Notes: generated from the letters alone by a model not told the origin. DNA of 64,000 nucleotides from Lactarius indigo (GCA_025766275.1 JAFKAC010000039.1:525020-589019); one strand, 5' to 3'. Positions 21,029-31,981 are shown, numbered from the stretch's first letter. Numbers and translations: made by a program.

Positions 21029-22919
21029 CCGGCGACCATCTACGCCCCCTACTCCCTCCTCTCTTCCGTCGTCTCTGACGTCTCTCCCGTCCACACCTGA
21101 GCGGCCTAGTGCCACGCCCAGCGAACCGCCCCCACGCCGTAGTGCTACGCGCGTTGAGAATCGTCCGCCCTTGCCCTTGGCTGATCAGCCGGAGGGGTAT
21201 GTGGATCGAATTCAGCGTGCTCAGTTGTTGCGTGAGATGGCAAACGTACCTCGTCGCACTGCTCGTGCTCCTGTGCCAAATCCGCGGTACTTTGGTGCCG
21301 ACAATGTTGCGCAGCGCGGCAGGCGTCTTGGGTACGCTGAGCTTTTGGCAGCTGCTCATGTGGGCAGGGATCCGGTGTCATACAAAGAGGCAATGAACTC
21401 CGCTGATGCGGATGAGTGGATGGCCGCGTGTCAATATGAAATTGAAGCATTAGCTAAGAATGGCACGTGGGATCTGGTGGATCTCCCACCTGGTCGCAAA
21501 CCCGTTAAGTCTAAGTGGGTTTTCAAATTGAAATCGGACGGTCGCTATCGCGCTAGGCTGGTGGCTAAGGGATTTACGCAAGTCCCGGGTATTGATTTTG
21601 ACGAAACTTTTTCTCCCGTTGCGCGCTTTGAGTCGCTGCGCTTGCTTCTAGCGTTGGCCGCGCTAGAGGATTGGCACATCCATCAGATGGATGTGAAATC
21701 CGCGTTTCTCAATGGCGTGCTCGAGGAAGAAATTTTTATGGAGCAACCTCAGGGTTTCGTTATAGCTGGACAGGAGACGCGAGTCTGTCGCCTGAAGAAG
21801 GCGCTCTATGGGCTTAAGCAGGCCTCCCGCGCGTGGAATCTCCAGTTCCACGGAGTCCTTACTGGGCTCGGCTTCACGCGGACGTTCGCCGATGCCGGCG
21901 TTTACGTGTGTCACCAACGCAGGGGGGATGGTCCTTTGATAATCATTCTCTATGTTGATGACATCACATTGTTGGGATCTTCGTTGTCAAACGTCAAGCG
22001 CATCAAGCAGTCTCTAAGCGATCGCTACGAGATGTCGGATCTGGGGGAGATCGAGTCTTACCTCGGGATCCGCATTGTGCGGAACTGAGCGGAGCGGCGA
22101 CTTGAGATTGATCAATCCGGTTACATAACGGATGTTTTGGAGCGCTTCGGCATGGCGGATGCCAATCCCCACAACACGCCGCTGCCCTCAGGGGCAGATG
22201 AGCATTTAATAAAGTACACCGGTCAAGCGTCGGAGTCTGATGTTAGGCACTACCAATCGTTGATAGGAAGTTTGCTATACATTCAGATAGGCACGCGTCC
22301 GGATATTTCGTTTGCCGTGTCACGCTTAGCGCAATATGCCGCGAACCCCTCGCCGCAGCACCTAAAGCTCGCACAATATGTTCTAAGCTATTTAGTAGGA
22401 ACAAAAAACATGTGTATATGTTTTGATGGCGCCGCGGGTGACGGATTAGTTGGCTACAGTGATTCAAGTCTGGGTGATCAGACGGATGATAGGCATTCAA
22501 CCTCCGGCTTTGTATTTTTGCTTGCGGATGGTGCGATCAGTTGGTCTTCGCGAAAGCAGAGGACGGTAGCTCAAAACACTACGGAAGCGGAGTACATGGC
22601 TATGACGGACGCTGCAAATCAGGCAGCGTGGTATCGCAGTTTCCTGGAGGAACTGGGGTACACTGTGGACGATCCCATCCCCTTACACGGTGATAATAAA
22701 GGCGCAATAGATCTCGCGTTAAATCCGGTAACGGGAAGACGATCCAAGCACATAGAAATAAGACATCATGTTATTCGGGAGTATGTTGAACGTTCTACGA
22801 TTACGCTAGTTCGAACTCGTACGGAGGACATGTTAGCAGACGGTTTCACAAAGCCCCTAGCACGCATATCACTCTTAAAGCACAACGAGAACATGGGTCT
22901 ATTTCAGCGGGTTGTCTGA
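21029..22919 (+). pseudogene. Element A pol, 3' part: reverse transcriptase and RNase H with nonsense codon
   Basis: Continues the 7986-10545 frame. Reverse transcriptase motifs RARLVAKGFTQ, QMDVKSAFLNG and ILYVDDITLLG are intact. At 22086-22088 the frame reads IRIVRN-stop, where B reads MRIVRDRSLRR; the following codons (A-E-R-R-L-E-I-D-Q-S-G-Y) stay in frame to RNase H (YSDSSLGDQTDD, HGDNKGAIDLALN) and the stop at 22917-22919. So the damage is one nonsense codon plus the C insertion. Confidence 0.92.
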
Positions 22920-22930
22920 TCAGGGGGAGA

Positions 22931-23362
22931 TGTTGAAGGAGAGTGTGCTCACGCGCGCGACACCTCGGCGTCGGGAGTCGGCCGCATCTCACGTGCGGAT
23001 GGAAGTACACCCTGGAGGTGTGACGGTAGTAGAGTCGAGATGTATGGACTCGTATGGAACACATTCATTTGTTATTTACTTTACTTTACGACTTAGTTAC
23101 AACCAATCTGTGATCGGGGACAACCCCTGTGCTTTCTCGGTTGAGACTTTTACTATACAACTATGCCCGTTATGCCCGAGCACGTATTCACGTGTATTCA
23201 CACTCTTTACGCAGTATTTATTCGCGCATTGTACGCACTGGCACTCCAGAATCTTACGTTTCTTCTGGTGTGCCAGGCAAGTAGTCTTACACTCGTTCAA
23301 TGACTAGAATCTTACGTTTCTTCTGGTGTGCCAGACATAATTTCACTCGCTGCGGTTTATTA
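22931..23362 (+). repeat. Element A 3' LTR
   Basis: 432 bp; compared with the 5' LTR the only difference I see is T for C at position 16. It is preceded by CAGGGGGAGA and followed by the GGTAC duplication (23363-23367). Confidence 0.92.
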
Positions 23363-23367
23363 GGTAC

Positions 23368-24046
23368 GTGTTAGATAGTTGGTCTTCCTTGCAGAGCGGA
23401 GCTGATTGGTTCATTTACTAGTTGCACTCTTGGCGGATGAGGACGAAGAAGAGGTTCCTGAAGAGGAGAAAGTGACTTTCTATGCGCAAGCCCCCGTCAG
23501 CGTACGGGTTTCCCCACGTGGTTTGATGAACGTGCAGCTAACTGATTCTTACTCAAGGACGAAGCACTCCCCCTCATTGTTCATCCGGTTCTTATGAAAT
23601 ACTTCCTTAGCTTCGACATTTCTCAACCGCCAGACCATGACTTTGGACTCCCCACTGAAGAATATTTTTCCTCTGCGGTTCATCCTCCTATCCACGTATT
23701 GATCCTTAAAAACGAGCAAGGGCTCCCACAAGACATCGAGGTGCAGGCGTCGGATAAGGGATCGGGGATCGGGGTCACGGTCGAGGACGTGTTAAAAGCA
23801 ATCGGCGCCGACCTGCGGAAATCCTCCAGTCAGCGCGAGTGGGCTGCGTTGAACGAGAATATCCAAAGCGAAGTTGAATACGCCTTCTTGGATCGAGCGA
23901 GAACTGAGGAGGAGAGAAGCGGTGGCCTTCGACGGATAGACTTTTTGCGTGGCAGGAACAGGCTACAGGTTTTCCCGAGGCACCCGCATCCTGAAGAAGA
24001 TGAGGAGATTTCTCAGCCTTTGTTGCCCTTTAATCGCCCAATGTGA
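23368..24046 (+). pseudogene. 3' part of the split DUF6699 gene (left paralog)
   Basis: Resumes exactly where the host gene was cut. It starts inside the intron (GTGTTAGATAG matches 27574 onward), then an exon at about 23423-23502 (VALLADEDEEEVPEEEKVTF) and the last exon from about 23552 to 24046, carrying the DUF6699 domain (VHPVLMKYFLSFDISQPPD, VTVEDVLKAIGADLRKS, LRRIDFLRGRNRLQVF). The last exon has no stop and could in principle be transcribed from the LTR of A as a fusion, but I see no evidence that it is. Confidence 0.85.
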
Positions 24047-24337
24047 GTAGTCAAATATTATCGTCCTTATTCGCCCACATATATCGGTCCGTTTACAGTA
24101 GCGTGTTTGAGGCCGCTGGCCCGTCTAGTGCGCCCTTGAGAGGGTCATACAGAGGAAAAGGAAGAGCTGTTTGATTACCGGCGACACCAGAGGGATACCC
24201 GTACGTATTTCTACTCTCTTGCTCTAAGTTATTGTGCCATACGGTATGTTAACCAAGGTAGTACATCCAGCAATCTCGGATATAATTTTGATACTCCTTG
24301 ACCCGATTGCATAGCTGGAGAGGCCCAAGGGATTTTA
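24047..24337. other. End of left duplicate and junction to right duplicate
   Basis: To about 24200 the sequence matches the 3' flank of the right copy (28257-28410). The next ~135 bp have no partner in the window and contain the duplication junction. No gene. Confidence 0.6.
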
Positions 24338-25410
24338 ACAGTTTCACCGAACTTGTACTTTAATTGCCCGTATCTCACGCCCTTATCTGGATTCACTTGG
24401 CGTTTATCCCAGTTTTAAGTGCTCGGAATTTTGTCGACTATCCTTGGAATCGAGGACCTGTTTCATGAACCGTTGTTGGAATTATGAAGTAGGATTAATC
24501 CACACATGACGAGACCCCATTGACTGACAAGGTGGAGGGACCTGCTCGACAATCAGGTCAAAATCCATCGAGAGTGGCTTTCGGATGGCTTACGGAAGAG
24601 CGTAGAGCGGAGCGCTACTAGTGCCCCGTCGGCGATGGACGCAAGTGCGCTTGGATGGACACTTACGGGCCTCGATGAAGACGAGGAGATCGAGGACTTC
24701 GCTACGCGCGTGTCACGATTTTTCGAATCTCATGTTATATCGGACGCGCCCTCGACCATACATTCCCTTTTATCTGACCAGCCAACCACTGACCCCATCC
24801 TCGGATCCCGCCTCTATGATCTCCTCCAGACGTGCGGGTGTATCTGAAGTGCCTGTGGTACTGTGGAAGGGCCTACGATCGGTTGGGCGATTCGATGCAG
24901 TTGTCGTCTTACATCTCCGACGTTTTTGCTAGACCCGAAATGACTCCGCATTCGGACTGAACAGGATCTCGCTGCGCTTGTGATAGGATATCGCTCCGTA
25001 GCATTGGTCGTAAAGAATCTTGTAGCTGACACCAAATCACGCCCTTTATCCGCTGTTCGAGTCATTGAAGGAGATCTAGCGTGCCTATCAGCTATTCTTC
25101 GCACTGATGGCCGAACAGAAACGTCTTGGCTTGACTAGACTCGGGCCATTGGACTTGCGAACGTTGCTTCCCTCATGTCAGGGAAGGTCGGCTCCGTGGA
25201 CACTGACACGTACTGGATCTACTCCAAGAGACGCTCAGAATCCTCTCTGAGCGTCTTCTGGCTGAGGAGAATGCAAACCCCCCGCTTAATCAGATTCAGC
25301 GTTTCAAGGAGATATACCCCAACATCACCGACTGGTTCAAATCCGAGCTTCAGCGGATATCGGAAATGCTGCCACTAATCCCGTCGTACGTGCTAGAGAG
25401 CGATTTGTAA
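24338..25410 (+). pseudogene. Truncated, decayed DUF6535 copy
   Basis: Homologous to 3098-4232 of the DUF6535 gene. It lacks the N-terminal membrane half, has early stops (the Q-F-S codons become Q-F-stop near 24418; W becomes stop near 24486 and 24524), a deletion of about 55 bp at 24836, and frameshifts near 24950 and 25205. Fragments such as LGWTLTGLDEDEEIEDFATR and TDPILGSRLYDLLQTC remain readable. Confidence 0.88.
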
Positions 25411-25505
25411 TCACGCACCGGAGTCAAGGGATGATCTTTTTCGAACACGTAGTACTGTAACACTCTTAAATCAGATGTAGCGACGAGTCCTACCTATACA
25501 TCAAC

Positions 25506-25706
25506 ATGTTTCCCCTGTACTGTGCACTGGTATTGGAAGCCGACCAGCTATTAGAACACTACAAACGGGGAGAAGTTGGAGAACTGGTGCCGGCGGATCC
25601 CTGGGAAGACAACTACACGACTCGGATGTCGAAGGTCTACCGCGAAGGCCATCACGTTGTGTATAGGTTGGTGCTTTCCCGTCCATATCTGTGTCTTTCG
25701 GGATAG
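25506..25706 (+). other. Short open segment of unknown status upstream of the DUF6699 gene
   Basis: 66 codons from an ATG, reading EADQLLEHYKRGEVGELVP, DPWEDNYTTRMSKVYREG and HHVVYR before a possible GT donor. The composition (charged, helical) looks protein-like, but I cannot identify a family or a convincing following exon. The left paralog of this segment has lost about 45 bp and the frame. It may be the first exon of a small gene or a relic. Confidence 0.3.
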
Positions 25707-26305
25707 GAAAGTATACGATCCTGGCTGAGTCATCGCTTGGACGGTGTGGCGATATGAGACGGGAATGGTGGGTTTACTCAGGCTTGATTCGGTCCATTCA
25801 CCTGCAGCGCAAAGCACATGGTCGCCATTGAAACTGAAGGCGTACTAGTAGATTTCAAAGCCTACGAGGAAAATTAGTATGGCAACCGGGTGGGACACGA
25901 TCTCCGGGCCGAAGAAATTCACACCCAAAACCTGTACACATTTCACTTCGATGATGAACGCGACGACCGGCGCATCAGGTTCTTGAATCCCGCGGGTCTT
26001 GCCTACAGATGGCGGAGAGTGTGCAGACCATAGGGGATTGAAAACGAGGAGCTTTACTTGGTGAGTACGGCGGGATTTCTGTTGTCGGCGGGGTTGAGGC
26101 CAACGCGGTGGACGAGTAAGTGTTGGCTTTGTATTTTTCACTTGCTCCCCCCGCCGAAACCAAATGGCGATGTCGCGGCCGGCCCTCCGCGTCCCTAGTA
26201 ATTGTGGCCAAATCGGTCCTGAGAACTGCAGGCGGTGCCACTGTAGCGCGCAAATGCAATTCCGAGTAAGGCGTTCAGTGCACCTCTCAATTTCTCTCTT
26301 TTATC

Positions 26306-28256
26306 ATGACCTACTACGACACTTATCGCGATCAACTTGCAAGTCTTTACCATGGCCATGCTCTGTGGGTTCCAGACCCTGCCAGATTGTATGATCACGT
26401 CCAAGTCGGCGACGTCGGATATGTGAAGCAGGGCCACTTCCTTCGCATGTTCAACGCGTTACTCTCGGCCGATGACAGTGCACAAGTGCACGGTGTTCCA
26501 GAAGGATACGTGCCCCTCAATATGGGGCCATTTAATAACATCCGCACGCTAAATTTAAGCCACGGGGACTACTGCTCAAACACGGTGATCGTAGATCGTG
26601 AAGATAGACATCAGGCAGCGTACGCGATGAGTTCCTACCCAGCGCAACCTTATTCTTATACAATAGATGACTTCAGCGGTCCAGGTGAAGCCGCGAGTGC
26701 TTCGTTCAGATGCAGAGGAAAGAAGGGAGCCTTTCTATCCCTTCCCTTTAATGCCGATAGCGTAGACTCCATTCGCACCAAGACCTTTGAGACGTATATC
26801 CACAAGCATTGCTATAGCTGGCTAGAGTTTGCAGGTATCAACGAGCTTGAAGTCCGGTTGGAGGATATTATCTTTGTTACCGGCTGTGACTTGACTTCCT
26901 CGTGGGCGATGGCCGCATTCGTTAATTCATGGGATCCGGAGATAAAACTTAGTGTGCAGACCTCTCAGACCGGAAGCGCTGGGTTTCAATGGAACCTCAT
27001 AAATCAACCTCACAACAATGAATCAACACAGGTGCGCCAGACCTGTCTGCGTTTTCTCCCGCACTGACCAAGGGGAGTAGAATGTCGTGAAATCGCACTG
27101 TGTTTTCATCAGGGGATTTCGCGCGAAACGTATTCTCGGTTTCAAGACGTTGAAGGCCGCTGCGGAGCTTCGTCCAAACAATCCTGATAATGAACCGGAA
27201 TCGTCAACTGAGCTCCTCCGAGAGCCAACTATACCAGACGTATGTATGCTACCTGTAGAACACGACGACTGGATTGACAGTTTGTTCAGTACCGTGACCC
27301 TCTTATCGGGATTCTGGACTATATCGCGGAAGTGAGTCCCGGACATAATGCGCCACGAGTACTTCTTCAATCCCTCCTAGCAACGTCCAAACCAGGAGCT
27401 GGCTCTTGCCCATGAAGATGACCTAAAGTTGATCGAAGGGGTGGTACGCATGAACGCCATTTCCTAGCTGTGATGTGGCACTAGACCCAACGACAGGACG
27501 TTCTGACTGCGGACGCAGTAGTGGATTTTTTGGGTCAAAACGAAATTCCTGTGCAGAGTGAGAAAGGCGGTACGTGTTAGATAGTCGGCCCTCCTTGCCG
27601 AGCGGTGCCGATTGGTTTATACTAGTTGCGCTCTTGGCGGATGACGATGACGAAGGGGTACCTGAAGAGGAGAAGATGACTTTCCATGCGCAAGCCCCCG
27701 TCAGCGTACGGGTTTCCCTACATAGTATGGCGAACGTGTAGCTAACTGATTCTCGCTCAAGGACGAAGCACTCCCTCTCATTGTTCATCCGGTTCTCATG
27801 AAATATCTCCTCAAGTTCGACATTTCTCAACCGCCAGACCATGACTTTGGACTCCCTACCGAAGAATATTTCTCATCTGCGGTTCATCCCCCTGTCCACG
27901 TATTGATCCTCGAAAACGAGCAAGGCCTCCCACAAAACATCGAAGTGCAAGCGTCGGATAAGGTATCGGGGATCGGGGTCACGGTCGAGGACGTGTTAAA
28001 AGCAATCGGCGCGGACTTGCGGAAATCCTCCAGTCAGCGCGAGAGGGCCGCGTTGAACGAGGATATCCGAAGGCTAGTTGAAGACGCCTTTGAGGACCGG
28101 GCTCAAACCGAGGAGGAGAGAAGCGGTGGCCTTCGGCGGATAGACTATTTGCGTGGCAGGAACAGACTACAGGTTTTCCCGAAGCACCCGCATCCTGAAC
28201 AAGACGAGTCGGAGGAGATTGCTCAGCCGTTGCTACCCTTTAATCGCGCATCGTGA
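26306..28256 (+). CDS. DUF6699 C-terminal domain protein with unknown conserved N-terminal domain, 7 exons
   Basis: Exons 26306-27031, 27081-27239, 27290-27331, 27381-27440, 27497-27569, 27626-27705 and 27762-28256; all phases close to give 544 aa and every intron is GT-AG, 49-56 nt. The N-terminal ~245 aa (MTYYDTYRDQLASLYHGHAL, NMGPFNNIRTLNLSHGDYCS, FVTGCDLTSSWAMAAFVN) look like a conserved fungal family to which I can assign no function. A basic middle (KSHCVFIRGFRAKRIL) and an acidic exon (DDDDEGVPEEEK) follow, then the DUF6699 domain over the last ~160 aa (LPLIVHPVLMKYLLKFDIS, VTVEDVLKAIGADLRKS, LRRIDYLRGRNRLQVF). No signal peptide or membrane span is obvious. This is the intact member of the duplicated pair; its left paralog is broken. 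Confidence 0.85.
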
Positions 28257-29182
28257 GTCGTCAGATATTCTTATTTACCCATACACCGTTCCATTTAGAG
28301 TGACATATTGGAGGTTGCCGTCCCGTCTAGTCCACCCTTGAGGGCGCCATACAGTGTAAATGGGAGGGCTGTTTGATCAAAGGTGATGCCAAACGGACAC
28401 CCTCTTCAATTCGATTGGGGGTGACCCTTTTTTTTTTTTGTTTCGTCCGATCTCAGTAATTGTAATGGACGGGCCCCTCGGCTCAACGTGACCTGATTAG
28501 GGTAGCACTGGACAGTTATCGGTCCCGGGCCCACTGTATTTCTTATGCGGCTATGCCCCTTGCGTACATATTTAGTCAGTCGGTTTCACCTTCAGCAATG
28601 CTACACTACTGTACGCTGTTATCTGTGCTCAAGGAAGAGCTTGATCTTGGAGAGAATCACCGACTTGAATCCGTTTCCTTGCCGTTTCCCGACGTCAGGA
28701 ATAACCCCATATAGCACCCCGCTGCTACTCGTCAAATCCAGTGACTGGCAGGTCAGGCCATTGACTCGAAGGCAGCTGGCTTTCGAGTTACATGGAACGT
28801 GGAACTGGCGTGGATAGAGCGGGTAATAACTTATAATTACAATCACAACCCAATTCACACTACTACACACGCTCCGAGTCGGCTCTCAAATGAAGTTAAG
28901 TTTGCCTTGAGAAGTTCAGAAGATCAAACCCGAGTTCATCAAACCCTCTAGTAGGTTGATGGTTGAGAATGAACGGCATCTAGTGGCTCTATGACATCGG
29001 CTTCAGAACCGATAGACCCTTTTGACCGATTTTAGAATATTCAGTATATTGGCTATTAAATGAGTCTTTCGGCCACTCATGCTGAGGCCCAATGCTGAGG
29101 CCTTTCCTGCAGAAATTGTTTGTGGTCAAGAATACAGTTCCGAGGAGTCAATTACTACAGTGTGTAGTACTACTGTGTAGTG
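28257..29182. other. Intergenic between convergent genes, no gene seen
   Basis: Contains the 3' flank of the duplication (to ~28410), a T11 run at 28429-28439 and AT-rich sequence. Short open frames here lack family or splice support. Confidence 0.6.
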
Positions 29183-31981
29183 TTACGCGTGCCAGTGATT
29201 CTGATATTCCTGACTCGCAGGCGTCAGAAGAGGGGAACTCTCATGCTCATGCCTGTCGCTGACAACATCTGGAAAATGGCCACTGGCACGGGACCGTGGA
29301 ATAGCCGCCAATGCCTTACTCCGCAGTCCCATGTCCGTGCAAATTCTCGAGTCGACACCTTCAATCTCTTGTTCAGCACTGCGAATATGCTGGTCTGGGC
29401 CCATGTACCCTTGAAGCATGTTGCCTACCATGTCGAGGAGCATGGTCGTGATAGACTCCGGATATGAAAAATTCGAGAAAACACCACGGTCGCGGATAAT
29501 CAGGTCGCAAATGATATTGAGCAAGATATGTTGCGTCCCGAGCGATTCCCTTCTCTCTTCCAAGTGAGACGTGATAATCTTGAAGGCGCCGACGTAGAAG
29601 ACGCTATTTGATTCGTGCAATGAAGGTACCGATAGGAGTTGTCTCAGGGAGAGGAAGAAAAGCTCGACAGTAAACCCAAGACCACCGCCATCGCGTATAT
29701 CTTGAAGACGCCATAGCTGCCGTTCCATCGAGCCATCGCGTCGGCGCAGAGAGTTAGGGACTTGATCGACGGATTTCAGGATTTCAAGAACCTCGTCGTG
29801 TCCATCGGCGACCTGCCCATCCAGGACTTCACGAAATTTTGGACCAAGTCTGGCCAATGCTTGAACTTGCTGTCCCGGGAATATCAATTGGGGGGTGGCT
29901 AGGAAGCTACCTGTGGTTGGCGCACGCGCACCAAAAATATCGGTTATCAGGAAGGTATCAGATCGGTGTCGCTCGTCGAATGATACACCAGGAAGTTGCC
30001 GTGTCAACCTGTAAGTATCTTCGTCCATCGCGTCTTGATAGAGAGAGATCCGCCAGTCGACGTCTTCCAGGCGGTCAGCCTCGGCTTTGATGCGCTCCAA
30101 CCCCGAGATCTGTGACTCGTGGTTTCGTAGGATTTCTTCGACTTGCTCCCTGGTCCTCTTCTGGGCCAAGGGCTCAAATGCTTGGCGGAGTTCCTCAACG
30201 CGCTCCCATGCTGTCCTGAGACATTCTTCGACCCTTTGAGCGCTTCTCCATGCCGTCTCATCTGGCTGTCCATATTCCGATTGAAAGCGCGCCAGTCCGT
30301 TCACCGCGTACCTGGCGAGCACTCCCAGCCGGTTTCCGCCCAGTATCCGCTGAATGGCCACGAGTGAAAGACATGTCCAGCGCACAACGAACGATGGATC
30401 AGATGTGGTCGTCGATAACTGGTTGAGATAGTCAATTTGGCCAATTTCGCTGACCAACTTGCAAACTTCTCCTTCTCCCAACCACTCCAATCGAAAATTG
30501 ATACAGCATACAAGCGACGCCGCGGCCTCGACACACGCGCGCATGCGCCTACGTCTGGCCTCCTCGTTTGGGAAATAGCTGCGATTGCTGCAGGTCTCGC
30601 AAAGGTAACGTACGCATCGACAGATGGAGCCGACGGTGGTTCCTTCTAGGATTTGCGAGGAGCGGTGCTTGAGAGAGACTCGACCACCAGCAGGGGAACG
30701 ATCCGGTTGGGAGTCCGACGTGTCGGGGTCAGAGCGCCCCTGAGAAGAGACGTCCTTCCATACTTCTCGGCCCCATTCTGTGTTGAAAGCGCCAGGGATC
30801 GCTAACACGAGGGGCTCCATCTCTCCGGTTGCCGCAGTGTTACCGACCAACCATTGGACGGCGCGTACATCACGCTTTTTGCGTTCGATCTCTTCCATCA
30901 CGAGCTCTTCTTGGTATTCTTCAATGCTCATGGGCGTACACTTGTTGCGAAGTAAGCGGGCGTCAAAAAAATAGGGTCTTGGGGACTTCTGCAACAGAAA
31001 GAATATCAAACGCGAAAAGAGGTTCTGGTGAGGCGATTGCAGGTTCCTGAGAGGTGCCGATACGCTGTACAGGTAGAGAGATCCACAAACACAGATGGGA
31101 ATGATGGTGGTCACGCCAACGGTCGTGTTGGTATTTATCATTGAATCGCCAAGGCCCAAGAAAAAACAGAACAGCGAGAGCTGAATCAGCCTTTGGACTG
31201 CTCCCGCCAAGGTCCGCATTCCGTCGGCACCCTCGAAAAAAAACTGTCTGAATCGCGCTCTCTTCAAGGGGTGATCGTACCGCTGGAAGACCTGCATGTA
31301 GGATCGAACCCACTGTTGAACGACAGTTGCGAGGAGTGCCGCTGACAAACTGCATACGAGGCCGGTGACCCAGTAAATGTTTACCCGAACGTCGGAACTT
31401 GATGGGCGGAATGCTGAGTAGGGTGGTGGGGGGGTGGATGCGACGGGAAACTGTGGGGTAATGGATGCGATTTGCTGTGAGATCTGGGCCAGCATTGCGA
31501 CAGATTGCTGTTGGTAATATGCCGATTGCTCTACGGGGTTAACTTGCAAATTCTGAATACTTTGGACGAGGAATGAAGTCAGAACTGCAGCAAACAAGCC
31601 AGCCTGACGAAACTCGTGAATGAGTTCGACGAGTCTATGGTGAACACAGTAACGGACACGCACGAATGTGGGGATTCCGTCCATATCCGCTGCTAGACGT
31701 TCAAACCGGGCTTCGTCGTGGGTTTTAGCCTCTTTGCCATAGAGAGTCCAGAGGACATTAGCACCATCGTCGAAATCCCTACGCTCTTCGTGAGACCTCG
31801 GAGGAAATGGTCCTTCCGAAGAAGGATTGCCCGATTCTCCCCCATCTAGTAAGTCTAAAGTATATAACGAGCCGTACGTCAGATGTCCTCGCACCCGGTA
31901 ACGCAGGATGCACATTATGAAAAGACGAACCTTCGAAAGTCTCCGACCGCGCCTCTCCCTCGAGATCATCTTTAGGACCAT
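29183..31981 (-). CDS. DUF6535 multi-pass membrane protein, second complete member
   Basis: A 932-codon open frame on the - strand. The family core is present: EARFERLAADMDGIPTF, AGLFAAVLTSFLVQSIQ (first span), then VNIYWVTGLVCSLSAALLA (span 2) with VVQQWVRSYM, and two more spans (LIQLSLFCFFLGLGDSMI; TTIIPICVCGSLYLYSV). About 600 aa of soluble C-terminal region follow, ending EYQNHWHA. A GT-AG intron of 60 nt at 31604-31663 (donor GTGCGT) is expected between GIPTF and AGLFAAV, by analogy with the gene at 2234; being a multiple of three without a stop, it leaves the frame open. The true start is uncertain: residues 1-50 look intronic (a possible 49-nt intron ends near 31849). It is only distantly similar to the 2234 gene. 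Confidence 0.85.
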   Translation of the reverse strand: MVLKMISRERRGRRLSKVRLFIMCILRYRVRGHLTYGSLYTLDLLDGGESGNPSSEGPFPPRSHEERRDFDDGANVLWTLYGKEAKTHDEARFERLAADMDGIPTFVRVRYCVHHRLVELIHEFRQAGLFAAVLTSFLVQSIQNLQVNPVEQSAYYQQQSVAMLAQISQQIASITPQFPVASTPPPPYSAFRPSSSDVRVNIYWVTGLVCSLSAALLATVVQQWVRSYMQVFQRYDHPLKRARFRQFFFEGADGMRTLAGAVQRLIQLSLFCFFLGLGDSMINTNTTVGVTTIIPICVCGSLYLYSVSAPLRNLQSPHQNLFSRLIFFLLQKSPRPYFFDARLLRNKCTPMSIEEYQEELVMEEIERKKRDVRAVQWLVGNTAATGEMEPLVLAIPGAFNTEWGREVWKDVSSQGRSDPDTSDSQPDRSPAGGRVSLKHRSSQILEGTTVGSICRCVRYLCETCSNRSYFPNEEARRRRMRACVEAAASLVCCINFRLEWLGEGEVCKLVSEIGQIDYLNQLSTTTSDPSFVVRWTCLSLVAIQRILGGNRLGVLARYAVNGLARFQSEYGQPDETAWRSAQRVEECLRTAWERVEELRQAFEPLAQKRTREQVEEILRNHESQISGLERIKAEADRLEDVDWRISLYQDAMDEDTYRLTRQLPGVSFDERHRSDTFLITDIFGARAPTTGSFLATPQLIFPGQQVQALARLGPKFREVLDGQVADGHDEVLEILKSVDQVPNSLRRRDGSMERQLWRLQDIRDGGGLGFTVELFFLSLRQLLSVPSLHESNSVFYVGAFKIITSHLEERRESLGTQHILLNIICDLIIRDRGVFSNFSYPESITTMLLDMVGNMLQGYMGPDQHIRSAEQEIEGVDSRICTDMGLRSKALAAIPRSRASGHFPDVVSDRHEHESSPLLTPASQEYQNHWHA

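Larger units (their letters stand above)
6680..23362 (+). mobile_element. Ty1/copia LTR retrotransposon A, interrupted by elements C and B
   Basis: Two direct 432-bp LTRs (6680-7111 and 22931-23362) differ at only one base that I can see. The left LTR is followed by a primer-binding site (7112-7125) and the right one is preceded by a polypurine tract (CAGGGGGAGA, 22921-22930). The GGTAC duplication flanks the element. Internal order Gag, protease, integrase, reverse transcriptase, RNase H is the copia order. The gag-pol gene is split by element C at 10545/21029 and has an in-frame TGA at 22086-22088. Without C and B the element would be about 6.2 kb. Confidence 0.95.
24338..28410 (+). repeat. 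Right copy of tandem segmental duplication
   Basis: Parallels 3098-6679 plus 23363-24200. It begins mid-exon in the DUF6535 gene, so that gene was 5'-truncated from the moment of duplication. It lacks the MITE and all LTR elements found in the left copy. Confidence 0.85.

Noticed and set aside
28429..28439. T-run considered as an RNA polymerase III terminator
   Set aside because: No tRNA or other Pol III gene with A/B boxes precedes it on either strand.
29183..31981. Reading the 932-codon frame as one exon
   Set aside because: The 60-nt stretch at 31604-31663 has proper splice sites at the intron position conserved in the other DUF6535 gene, and the residues it encodes do not fit the family.
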